Assembly: GCF_014530035.1 (NCBI RefSeq) | Contig: NZ_JACVMX010000005.1 | Coordinates: 1-64,000, forward strand | Reading direction: 5' to 3' | Source of the DNA: Leucobacter sp. cx-328 | GTDB taxonomy: Bacteria; Actinomycetota; Actinomycetes; Actinomycetales; Microbacteriaceae | Length of the DNA: 64,000 nt | Shown here: piece after piece, positions 47,159 to 55,134 of the stretch | How positions within the stretch are numbered: position 1 is the stretch's first letter | How the letters are laid out: each line of letters starts with the position of its first letter | The notes under the pieces: model-generated | What the model was told of the DNA's origin: nothing | The model's input: only the letters and a program-made list of their open reading frames with translations | Databases searched by the model: none | Program-made: the position numbers and the translations under genes

Positions 47159-47767
47159 ATGTTGGTGCCAACGAAGAAAAAAACCATCGCGACCGTCGCC
47201 GCGGCGATCGCCCTGCTCGCGGCCCTCACCGGCTGCGCCACCGAGAACACCAAGACCCCCAACGAGACCGTCGCACCCGAGCAGACGCAGACGCAGACCC
47301 AGGAGCCCGCCCCCGAGGCGTGGATCCCCGAGGGTCCTGCAGACGACTGGACCGCGGAGCTGACCGACCCCGCCAACCCGATCGCCGACGGCACGTCCGT
47401 CGGGGTGAGCCTGACCGCATGGTCCGGCGGGCACCCTGCTCAGAACGGTGTCATCGTCGTCCCCTGGGGCGTCGAAGGCCCCGCGGCCGGTGAGTGTGGC
47501 TTCGACGAGGCCCGCGCAGGCGCGGCCGCGAAGATCGAAGAACTCGCTCCGCAGGTCCACGAGTGGCGCGTCTCCTACGTGGAGGGTGCCGACACCGTCA
47601 ACACTGAAGACCAGCACGTCGCGAAGATCGCGATGGGCGACTACGGCTACGGCCCCGTGCTCGTGCGCGCGGGCTGGGCCAAGGACACCGGCGGCCAGTA
47701 CGCCGAAGACCAGATCATCGCTCAGCAGGCCGGTTCCGGCCTCTGGGCAACCTGCTGGGCTGAGTAG
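47159..47767 (+). CDS. lipoprotein, possibly nuclease-fold
   Basis: A 202-residue lipoprotein: a basic start, a hydrophobic stretch and the lipobox ALTGC (Cys about 26), then a Thr/Gln/Pro linker. The C-terminal part (GDYGYGPVLVRAGWAKD, then GSGLWATCW) resembles the end of staphylococcal-nuclease-like domains, but the catalytic Arg/Asp motif at the front of that fold is not evident. It may therefore be an inactive relative. It should sit on the outer face of the membrane. It is separated from the regulator by an operator candidate. Confidence 0.7.
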   Translation: MLVPTKKKTIATVAAAIALLAALTGCATENTKTPNETVAPEQTQTQTQEPAPEAWIPEGPADDWTAELTDPANPIADGTSVGVSLTAWSGGHPAQNGVIVVPWGVEGPAAGECGFDEARAGAAAKIEELAPQVHEWRVSYVEGADTVNTEDQHVAKIAMGDYGYGPVLVRAGWAKDTGGQYAEDQIIAQQAGSGLWATCWAE

Positions 47768-47805
47768 CCCGGCAGGACACAAGAACATCACAGACAAAGA
47801 AGGAG

Positions 47806-48678
47806 GTGGCAGCCATAGCTGACAAGAGCAGCAACACCGGCGACACACAAAAGAGTGCCGGTGCAAAGAAGAATAAGAAAGCAATCATCGCGATCGCTGC
47901 AGCAGCTGCGCTCGTGCTCGGCGGTGGCGTCGCATCCGCCGTTGCAGTGAACAACTACAACACCGAGACCCAGGCTCTCTGCGTCGCAGCGACCGACAAG
48001 GTCGCAGAGGCCCGCACGACCGCGAAGACCGCCCAGCAGGGCGCGGACGCGGCGCTCGCGGCTGTTGAGGACACCACGCTCCCCGAAAGCGCGGGCACCA
48101 GCACCAAGTACGCCGACCGCAAGGCCGTCGAAGAGGTGAAGGCGCAGAAGGCAGAGGGTGACAAGCCCGAGGTCAAGGCTGTGCCCGCCCGCCAGAGCGG
48201 CGCTGACTTCGTGGGCGATGTCACCGACGCCAAGGAGGAGCTCACCAAGGCTGAGAAGGCCCTCGCCGACACCTGCGAGACCCGCGACAACGCCGCAGCG
48301 AGCGACACTCAGGTGAAGGCTGTGACTGACGCCGCGAAGAAGCTCGATGCTGCATCCACTGCACTCACCGAGGACTTCGCTCTCTTTCAGGCTGACGAGG
48401 CTGCTCGCCTCGCCGCGGAGAAGAAGGCGGCCGAGGAGGCAGCGGCGGCAGAGGCCGCTCGCATCGCGGCGGAGCAGGCAGCGGCCGAGGAGGCTGCGCG
48501 CCAGGCCGAGCAGGAAAGCTGGGACAACAGCTACGGCGGAGGCTACGACGACGGCTACTACAACCCCGGAAACGGTGGTGGTGGCGGCGGGGGCAACTCC
48601 GGCGGCGGCGGTACGATCATTGTTCCCCCGAACGGCGGCGGCGGCTGCCCGCCCAACCAGCCGGTCTGCTACGGCTGA
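47806..48678 (+). CDS. membrane-anchored coiled-coil protein with Gly-rich tail
   Basis: About 290 residues. A Lys-rich start is followed by one membrane segment (IIAIAAAAALVLGGGVASA), an outside helical region with Ala/Glu/Lys coiled coil (about 100-235) and a Gly/Asn/Tyr-rich tail ending in PPNQPVCYG. Function unknown; it may be a surface or exclusion-type protein. The start is odd: the GTG at 47806 lies inside the AGGAGGTGG sequence, while an in-frame ATA at 47815 sits 8 bases after AAGGAGG. Either the GTG is used with poor spacing or the ATA is a rare start. Confidence 0.7.
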   Translation: MAAIADKSSNTGDTQKSAGAKKNKKAIIAIAAAAALVLGGGVASAVAVNNYNTETQALCVAATDKVAEARTTAKTAQQGADAALAAVEDTTLPESAGTSTKYADRKAVEEVKAQKAEGDKPEVKAVPARQSGADFVGDVTDAKEELTKAEKALADTCETRDNAAASDTQVKAVTDAAKKLDAASTALTEDFALFQADEAARLAAEKKAAEEAAAAEAARIAAEQAAAEEAARQAEQESWDNSYGGGYDDGYYNPGNGGGGGGGNSGGGGTIIVPPNGGGGCPPNQPVCYG

Positions 48679-48702
48679 TCCGCGCTGACCTAAGACGATG
48701 AG

Positions 48703-48730
48703 CCCCGAGGGAGAAATCCCTCGGGGGTTT
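48703..48730 (+). terminator. terminator of the lipoprotein operon
   Basis: A 10-bp stem (CCCCGAGGGA, loop GAAA, complement) followed by GGTTTCGTT. A standard rho-independent form 25 bases past the stop. Confidence 0.8.
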
Positions 48731-49127
48731 CGTTGCACGCGACGGGAGAATGAGTACCGCGCACTGCCGGTTCTGTCTCTCGTGACAAGCAGCGGTGAAT
48801 GCTTGTGACGCCACAGGCGTCACGGGAGAAACATGAGGATGCCAGCCGGCATCTCATCTTTCCGCGACACGCCGAAAACACGGAAACGAATTGTGCCGAT
48901 TTGACAGGGTTCCTAGGCTCACGCTCATCACCGTCACCCCCTGCTTCACGATGTGATTTCGCTTGAGAGCCTAGACTCTCTCGCACTCGGCAAGCATCTC
49001 GTTATCTGTGGTTCTCGGCCCGTCTTCCCTCTGTATTCTGACTACCCCCAGCACCAGCGTCTTCTCTGTGACCCTAAGGTCACGAGGCTGCATGCGGGGT
49101 TCAGGGTACACCGTTTCTGGAGGTCTC
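48731..49127 (+). promoter_or_regulatory. hairpin-bearing leader of the Clp-like gene
   Basis: No gene of its own. Perfect stems at 48805-48823 (GTGACGCC/GGCGTCAC) and 48838-48853 (GATGCC/GGCATC, extended by ATGA/TCAT) and a looser one at 48785-48806. A TTGACA at 48901 could be a -35 box, but no good -10 follows. A frame open from 49008 joins the ATPase but has no ribosome binding site. Confidence 0.45.
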
Positions 49128-50903
49128 ATGCCCACCACAATCACTAATGCAATGAACACGAGCGTCGACGAGTTCGAACTCTTTGACGACACCACACACT
49201 CACGGTCTACCGGCTACGAAGCCCTGCGCAACACCCGCGCCGTGGAGTCAGCATCGAACACACGTCTGCTCGCACCCAGCTACCAGTTCCATCGCCCAGA
49301 CCTCGCTCACGAAACCGCTGCTCAACTGCTCCGCACGAAACCCCAGATCGTCGCAGTCACTGGAAGACCCGGTGTTGGGCGCACTGCATTTCTTGCTGAG
49401 GTCGCTGCCGTCGTGCACGCAGCACACTCCACCCTTCGCTTGCGAATAGCAGAACTGCCCGGAGGTGATTCTGCTATCGAGCTCGCCGACATGATCGACG
49501 TGTTGCACGCAGAAGGCCTCTCCGCCTCAACGGTGCTCGTGGTCGATAACATCGACCTCCGTCCCGACATGCACACGGACACGAAACATCTGGGTATCAT
49601 CAGCCTGCTCACCAGCTACGCGAACGAGCATGGCCTCCGCAGCATCCTGGTGTACGACGAACGCAAATACGCTGAACTGGCCGAAGCTGAACCCGTGCGC
49701 ATCTCAAAGCTGCATCGCGTACAACTCGAGCCCCTCCCAAACGAGGCGCTGACAAGGATCGTTGCCACCGAATCACTCACGCTGCCACAGCTCGCCCACA
49801 TCAACACGGAGATCACCCCCGCCGTCATCGAGCACGCACTCACACCGCCAACGCCGACAGATGCCTACGTGCACCCGCGGCTCGCGTTAGAGCGGATCGA
49901 CACCGCGATCGCACGCGCACAGATCGAACAGCGCACCACCCGAATACAGCTGACACCAGGCCACCTCGCACTCGAGGGTCTCCCCGCAGCAAGAACCGCG
50001 ACCGAGCTGCGTGACCGGCTCACCGAAGTCGTCAGAGGGCAAGACGCAGCAATCCACACCATCGCCGAACGGCTCGCCCCCGCACTGTCCGGCCTCACGC
50101 TACGGCCAGAACGCCCCCACGGGGTGTTCCTGTTCGCTGGCCCATCCGGAGTCGGCAAGACCGAGGCTGCGAAACAGCTCGCACGAACCGTGTACGGCAC
50201 CGACGAGGCCCTCATCCGCCTCGACATGAGCGAGTACAGCACGCACGAAGACTCAGTCATGAAACTCATCGGCGGGCACCGGATCTGGAAGAAGAGCAGC
50301 ACCGAAGGTCTCCTCACCACGAGGATCATCCAGCAACCCCGTACCGTGCTCCTGCTCGACGAGTTCGAGAAATCTCACCCACTGGTCTGGCCGCTATTCC
50401 TCCAGATCTTCGATGAAGGCCGCCTCACCGACGGCTGGGGAAACACCGCCTCATTCGCCGAAACCATCATCATCATGACGTCAAACCTCGGCGTCAGGGA
50501 AGGAGCAAAACCAGGCACCGGGTTCGGCTCCACACACACATTCGACAGCAGCCGCCAACTCCAAGAAATCGAACGAGTGCTCCCGCCGGAGCTGCTCGGC
50601 AGAATCACCGAGACGATCTGCTTCGACCCCCTCGACGAGAACGCGATCCAGCAACTCGCGCACGACGAACTCGCACGCCTGAGCGGCCGCCTCACAGGCA
50701 TCGGATGGCGACTCGACTACGCACCAGAGGTCCCGTCGTGGCTCGCCAGCCACCGCAGAAACCCCGCACTCGGTGCACGCCACCTCCAGAGCAATATCGA
50801 ACGCGAACTGCTTCCCGCGCTCGCACGAGAAGCATCACGAGAGCTGATGGTCACTATCCGCGACGGAAAGATCCACACGCACCCGATCCTGGATCACTAC
50901 TAA
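49128..50903 (+). CDS. Hsp100/Clp-like AAA+ ATPase with altered pore loop
   Basis: A 591-residue protein with two ATPase modules. The first is worn: Walker A reads GRPGVGRT (79-86, Arg in place of the usual Lys) and Walker B VLVVDNID. The second is canonical: GPSGVGKT (338-345), VLLLDEFEKSHP (DE at 411-412), then DEGRLTDGWGN and IIIMTSNLG, close to the ClpA/ClpB second module. Where ClpB has the pore loop GYVG, this protein has GGHRIWKKSSTEG, so the substrate-gripping tyrosine is gone. There is no N-terminal Clp domain. It probably remodels a specific protein or complex of the element. The start at 49128 has GGAGG. Confidence 0.85.
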   Translation: MPTTITNAMNTSVDEFELFDDTTHSRSTGYEALRNTRAVESASNTRLLAPSYQFHRPDLAHETAAQLLRTKPQIVAVTGRPGVGRTAFLAEVAAVVHAAHSTLRLRIAELPGGDSAIELADMIDVLHAEGLSASTVLVVDNIDLRPDMHTDTKHLGIISLLTSYANEHGLRSILVYDERKYAELAEAEPVRISKLHRVQLEPLPNEALTRIVATESLTLPQLAHINTEITPAVIEHALTPPTPTDAYVHPRLALERIDTAIARAQIEQRTTRIQLTPGHLALEGLPAARTATELRDRLTEVVRGQDAAIHTIAERLAPALSGLTLRPERPHGVFLFAGPSGVGKTEAAKQLARTVYGTDEALIRLDMSEYSTHEDSVMKLIGGHRIWKKSSTEGLLTTRIIQQPRTVLLLDEFEKSHPLVWPLFLQIFDEGRLTDGWGNTASFAETIIIMTSNLGVREGAKPGTGFGSTHTFDSSRQLQEIERVLPPELLGRITETICFDPLDENAIQQLAHDELARLSGRLTGIGWRLDYAPEVPSWLASHRRNPALGARHLQSNIERELLPALAREASRELMVTIRDGKIHTHPILDHY

Positions 50904-50918
50904 TTACCCATCGAGCGG

Positions 50919-50954
50919 GCCCCTGCAGCACAGTGCTGCAGGGGCTCATCTTTT
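50919..50954 (+). terminator. terminator 1 after the Clp-like gene
   Basis: A perfect 12-bp stem (GCCCCTGCAGCA and its complement) with a short loop, followed by TCATCTTTT. Confidence 0.88.
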
Positions 50955-50960
50955 CACCGC

Positions 50961-51001
50961 ACGAATACCCCCGAGGCGCACGCCTCGGGGGTATTCGTTT
51001 T
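50961..51001 (+). terminator. terminator 2 in tandem
   Basis: A second long stem (CGAATACCCCCGAGGCG and its complement) followed by TTTTC. Two terminators in tandem shield the next region from read-through. Confidence 0.85.
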
Positions 51002-51955
51002 CACCGTGCCAATCAACACCAACACCAACACGACACACGTCCAAGGCATTACCAACGCGCAACCGAGTTGTCCACAGGTTCAGCTACACCTCAGCAGAGT
51101 GCCTGCAGCTACCCCTGCGACAGAGGCGGCGACGTCCCCGGAGGCAGGCTCGCAGCGTGCCAGGAGACACGTCTGCGACGGGTGCTTTGCGACGACGAAG
51201 CGTGCGATGAGGAGACCGTGCAGAGCCCGGTCTCGCGCTGGAGAGAGGCAATGGCCGCAGCCTTCGGGGCTGCGGTCGACACGGAAGAGTGAGCGGAGGC
51301 GCCCCGGGGGCACCACCGCTTCTCAGCGCTTCGCGCTACACAGGCGCCCCGGGACCAGAGGTCCCACAATCCTGGGCGCCCGTGCTTCCGCGTCTTTCCA
51401 ACGAAGTAGCGGGGGTCAGGCACCTAGGCTCTACCGAGGCCCCTCCGGGGCTACCCTAGGCGCCTAGGGCCGAGGCCCCCCGCAACTTCGTTGATTCTCC
51501 AGCAGATTCCATACCTGTTTCACCGCTAAGGCGGCGAAACGAGGTAAGTAACGAAAAGAGCATAAGGGGGCGTGGTCCTTCGCTGCGTTTATCCACTCGC
51601 TGCGCTCCTGTCTAAACTTGCTTCGGAGTTGGCATAGCCAACACGCCTTCGTCGACGTTTCGGGACTCGCTTCGCTCCTCCCTCTCCGTCTCCTCACCCG
51701 GTCTCGCTGCGCTCGCCGGGCCCTTACTTCGGTCGCTGCGCTCCCTCGCCCCTGCGACAGCCCACTGGGCTGTCTGGGGGTGCTCCTGCCCTCCGCGCAG
51801 CCGGGCTCGCGCTGCCGTACCCTCGCTGCGCTCGTGTAACGGACAGCACGAGGTTATCCACAGCTGAAGCTGTGATGCTCCGCTGCCGCCAGCAAAACAC
51901 GAAGAGGCTCTGCGCGTCACATAAACGCACAGAGCCTCAACACGAGTAGCGAGTG
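51002..51955. other. gene-free region, candidate replication origin
   Basis: No convincing gene in 950 bases. It holds three DnaA-box-like sites in one orientation: TTGTCCACA (51068), TTATCCACT (51589) and TTATCCACA (51854). It also has repeated TCGCTGCGCTC (51597, 51704, 51733, 51823) with a TCGCTTCGCTC variant at 51667, and many short stems (for example GGGAC/GTCCC at 51350). It lies next to the replication helicase operon. An origin is my inference; a transfer origin is another option. Reading frames through it translate to Arg/Ser-rich text typical of non-coding GC-rich DNA. Confidence 0.5.
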
Positions 51956-52420
51956 CTACTTCGGAGTCACGTCCCAAGGCGACGGCACCGAATCAGGACT
52001 CACCGGCCTGCGATCAGCCAACTTTGCCTCACCCAGAAACACGCGCTTAAACAGATCGCGAATTCCAGGCTTCAGCTCGTTCACCCAAGGACCGAGGGTG
52101 AGCTGATTATCGCCGTCCTCAGAGTCGCTTGACTCGGCATGCTCCTCCCGCTTCAACCAAGGGTTGATCTTCTCCCAGCTTGCGGCAAGCCTCAGCCAAG
52201 CGTGAACTCGAGAATGCTCATTCGCGACCTGCTGCTGCTCCACAAGCAACAGAGTCGCCTCAGCCTGCGCGATGGCCGCATGAGCAGCGGCGGCATCGCA
52301 CAACTCCTTGTGCCCGTCTGACACCGTGATGCGACCAAGACAACGACGAGCGGCGTCAATGCTCCTACGGACAGCCTCAGCGCCGTCAAGGTGCTTCTGA
52401 GGGATGTTGTTCCTAACCAT
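51956..52420 (-). CDS. hypothetical helical protein
   Basis: A 154-residue protein with an AAGGAG site 6 bases before its ATG. It is mostly helix: Ala/Glu-rich (AAAAHAAIAQAEATLLLVEQ) with an acidic patch (SSDSEDGD). No family recognised. Its place between the origin candidate and the helicase suggests replication or copy control, but nothing in it shows this. Confidence 0.7.
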   Translation of the reverse strand: MVRNNIPQKHLDGAEAVRRSIDAARRCLGRITVSDGHKELCDAAAAHAAIAQAEATLLLVEQQQVANEHSRVHAWLRLAASWEKINPWLKREEHAESSDSEDGDNQLTLGPWVNELKPGIRDLFKRVFLGEAKLADRRPVSPDSVPSPWDVTPK

Positions 52421-52541
52421 AAGGAACTCCTTTCCTGTATATAGCTTGCGAACGGCCGATTGGACGTTCGCTGTAGCCGTCGCTCAGGGGCGGCTCGGGT
52501 GTTTATCAAGACTTGGAATCCGGGGGCAGTCACCCCAATGC

Positions 52542-52667
52542 TCAGACCTGCGCGTGCTGCATCATGAGCTGCGCCTCAGAAGGCAAAGTCTCAAGCGCGT
52601 CCTCCGCGTAGCTCGCGAGGGAGTTGGCGGCCTCGACGACGTCGAAGTAGCTGTAGGTGTTGCTCAT
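52542..52667 (-). CDS. 41-residue micro-protein
   Basis: MSNTYSYFDVVEAANSLASY begins this short frame, which ends MMQHAQV before a TGA. It has a GAGAAAGAGAG purine run upstream, normal codon use, and lies in the leftward series between the helicase and the 51956 gene. It appears helical and acidic; function unknown. Confidence 0.5.
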   Translation of the reverse strand: MSNTYSYFDVVEAANSLASYAEDALETLPSEAQLMMQHAQV

Positions 52668-52717
52668 GGTGTTTCTCTCTTTCTCGTGTACTCCGATCTC
52701 GTGATCTGTGCCGACGC

Positions 52718-54469
52718 TCAGCCGCCGGCACCCTCGTCATCCGTGGACGCAGCCTGAGCAGCGGCAGGTACCGCGCGCAAGATGCAGCGATAGCTCGCCT
52801 TCGGCTTGTCGAACGCACCGACGGAGAGCGGGTTGTTGCCACTCGCCAGCGTGTTCTTCCACTTGACGAGGTCGTACTCGGCGATCAGCGGCTCTGGCAC
52901 GGCCATCAGCTTCTTGATGCGCTCCGGGCCCGCCGGGCACTGCCAGTGGGCGGAGCCGTCGAGATGCGACCTGATCGCCTCCAGGAAGTCCTTGTAGCTC
53001 TCTGCCCTCCCGCCGGGCTCGACCTCGGCGAACCACGCCTTGTACAGGTCATACAGGAACGACAGGGGCAGGAGATCCCACGCGAACTGCTGTTCGAACT
53101 CCTCCCAGAAACCGCGCACGGAGTTGTTGGCGCTGAACCACGACCCCCACGCCACACGGCACACCAGGGGCTCCGAGAGCTCGACGTGGTCCATGTGGAG
53201 GGCGCGCTTGAGCGCATACCGCAGCACGTCCTCGCGGGCGAGGTACTGATTCTTGATGTACTTGCGCTCGATCCCGGTGAAGCGCTTCGTCATCGGGACG
53301 ACGAGCGCTCGTCTCATGAACGACGCCGACTTGTCCTTGACCTTGGGCGCCATCGTGTTCATGCACTGCACCATGAAGCCGCTCCAGTGCAGCATGATCG
53401 GGTCCCTGTACTTGCGGTCGACCATCACGGGGTCGCCGGTGACGACCGCCTTGAAATCGTCGAGGTTCTGCGCGAGCGCGCCGACGGCGTTCTCGTCGGT
53501 CAGCACGAGCGGCGACTTCAGCAGGCCCGTGAGAGCGAACGGCTTGCCGAACCGCGCGAGCGGGATCGACACATAGGCTCCCCTCCCGACGAGCTTGCGC
53601 ATGAGCTCCAGGAGCGTGCCCTTGCCGCCGTTGCCATTCGGTCCGACGAAGTACGGCACCCGGTCCCAGCTCAGGTGAGGCCTGAGTGCGGCGCTGACAA
53701 TCTCCCAGAGGAGTTCGGGCACGCCCTCGTCATCACTCAGCTCGGCCATCCACTGCTCGACCTCCCAGACGGTGCCGTCCACGGGATGGGTGATCACAGG
53801 GCTCTCAGCGTTCGGGTCGTAGTCGACCGCGCACTTGGAGAGGAAGACCCACTCCGGGGAGAAGGGCTGCAACTCCATCCGCGTGGTGTCGAAGACCCCG
53901 TTGCGCACGGGCACCAGGTGTTCTTCCTGCGTCGGTAGCACAACAGGGGCCATGCTCGCGAGCCGCTTGAACGCGGACTCGATCGCGTTCTGTTTCATCG
54001 AGGGCGCGAGCGCCGCGATGAGCCGCTGGATCGCCTCGTCGTCCTCCACGTAGAGGCCGGCGTGCTCGCCGAGCTCGTGGTACATGGCAACGAACTTGGA
54101 CGCTGCGCTGTCGCTGCCCCGGGTGAAGTCGAGGCGCACGATGCGGTGGCGGGCGAGCGCGACGGCGACCGCGGTCGCCTCGTCCAGCGCGTCGATGGTC
54201 GAGATCGCGGGGGCGTTGGCCACGGCCTTGTGGCGCAGCTTCGCCTCCGTCACGATCGCGTTGTTGATGTGGCGGAGGATTCCGTCACGGATCTCCGCGA
54301 GCGTGAGCGCGAGGTTCGCGGAGATCATCGAGAGGTACTCGCCAGTGGCGTCCGAAACGATGGTGTCCTTCGACGTCGGGCAGAAGCTCGGATCATGCCG
54401 CCTGTGCTGCCTCTCGCGCACAGGCCCGCTGCCGGATGACGGCGGGGCCTGGTCCGTCTGAGGCGCCAT
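52718..54469 (-). CDS. superfamily 3 (D5-type) replication helicase
   Basis: A 583-residue protein. Residues about 215-285 match the D5 N-terminal region of phage/plasmid primase-helicases (VEQWMAELSDDEGVPELLWE). The SF3 helicase follows: Walker A GPNGNGGKG (276-284), Walker B LVLTDEN (321-327), and the third motif around FMVQCMNTMAP. Its N-terminal 200 residues do not show a primase motif I can recognise, so priming may depend on the host. It should unwind the element origin. Its start overlaps the stop of the excisionase-like gene (TGATG). Confidence 0.9.
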   Translation of the reverse strand: MAPQTDQAPPSSGSGPVRERQHRRHDPSFCPTSKDTIVSDATGEYLSMISANLALTLAEIRDGILRHINNAIVTEAKLRHKAVANAPAISTIDALDEATAVAVALARHRIVRLDFTRGSDSAASKFVAMYHELGEHAGLYVEDDEAIQRLIAALAPSMKQNAIESAFKRLASMAPVVLPTQEEHLVPVRNGVFDTTRMELQPFSPEWVFLSKCAVDYDPNAESPVITHPVDGTVWEVEQWMAELSDDEGVPELLWEIVSAALRPHLSWDRVPYFVGPNGNGGKGTLLELMRKLVGRGAYVSIPLARFGKPFALTGLLKSPLVLTDENAVGALAQNLDDFKAVVTGDPVMVDRKYRDPIMLHWSGFMVQCMNTMAPKVKDKSASFMRRALVVPMTKRFTGIERKYIKNQYLAREDVLRYALKRALHMDHVELSEPLVCRVAWGSWFSANNSVRGFWEEFEQQFAWDLLPLSFLYDLYKAWFAEVEPGGRAESYKDFLEAIRSHLDGSAHWQCPAGPERIKKLMAVPEPLIAEYDLVKWKNTLASGNNPLSVGAFDKPKASYRCILRAVPAAAQAASTDDEGAGG

Positions 54470-54804
54470 CAGCGCGCACCCCCGTCCAGGATCGAGCCGA
54501 GTCGCGCGAGCTGCGCCGAGCTCAGCCTCGGCGCGCGAGCGACGACATCATCGACAGCGGCGTCGAGGGCAGTCACCTCCGCGGCGGGGCCGACGGGCTC
54601 GGGCCTCGCGCCCAGCACGCGATCGAGGTCGACGGGGTCGAAGATGTTCTTGCGGCGCCCGTCGCGGATGATCTTGACGCGCGGCAGCTCGCCAGAGGCG
54701 ATGCGACGGCGGATCGTCGCCATCGTGCCGTAGCCCAGGGCGATCGCCTGGTGGATGTCAGGGTAGCGGCTGTACTTCTCAGCGATGGTTGCGGGGTTCC
54801 CCAC
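54469..54804 (-). CDS. small excisionase-like DNA-binding protein
   Basis: A 111-residue protein: ALGYGTMATIRRRIASGELPRVKI, shortened here, is a winged-helix pattern seen in MerR/excisionase-like proteins (a helix-turn-helix followed by a G-x-L-P wing), and RRKNIFDPVDLDRVL completes it. It starts at a GTG with AAGGAG. Situated between integrase and helicase, it is the best candidate for the factor that turns the integrase to excision, and it may also regulate the helicase operon. Role inferred. Confidence 0.75.
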   Translation of the reverse strand: MGNPATIAEKYSRYPDIHQAIALGYGTMATIRRRIASGELPRVKIIRDGRRKNIFDPVDLDRVLGARPEPVGPAAEVTALDAAVDDVVARAPRLSSAQLARLGSILDGGAR

Positions 54805-55134
54805 GGCGGCTCTCCTTCGGAGAACACGACGAACCAGGGCACCGGCGTAGTTGGTGCTGCCTGGTTCGGCCGTCTGCCGACGGACGGGGCTGCCCGTGTC
54901 GCTGTCACGACAGGGGGTTGTGGTTCTGCTTCGTGCTGGTGCCGAGGTGTGAGGAGATGCTGAGGTTGAGTCTGTGGGACGCTTCGTTCAGCCGGGAGCC
55001 CGCGTCACTCTCTCCCGACCGCACGCCTGCCTGGGCAGCACGTGGTGCATGTTCGTTCAGCCACTATTGAATTGTCGGTGCGCATATCTTACGCACTCAC
55101 AAATATATCATATGATCGCAAATCGGCGCGCAGG
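54805..55134 (-). promoter_or_regulatory. upstream region of the excisionase-helicase operon
   Basis: No gene. Near the gene: stacked stems GAACCAGG/CCTGGTTC with inner GCACC/GGTGC (54831-54867), CCGTC/GACGG (54870-54883), ACGGG/CCCGT (54884-54897) and TGTCG/CGACA (54897-54912). Further out lies an AT-rich island with the palindrome ATCATATGAT (near 55110), a likely operator or promoter for the leftward operon. Confidence 0.5.

Noticed and set aside
49008-49127. Upstream extension of the Clp-like protein
   Set aside because: No Shine-Dalgarno sequence at 49008, while the ATG at 49128 has GGAGG.
51006-51467. Plus-strand frame in the origin candidate (and 51612-51977 on the minus strand)
   Set aside because: Arg/Ser/Pro-rich translation, no ribosome site, many hairpins and repeated TCGCTGCGCTC motifs; reads as non-coding.
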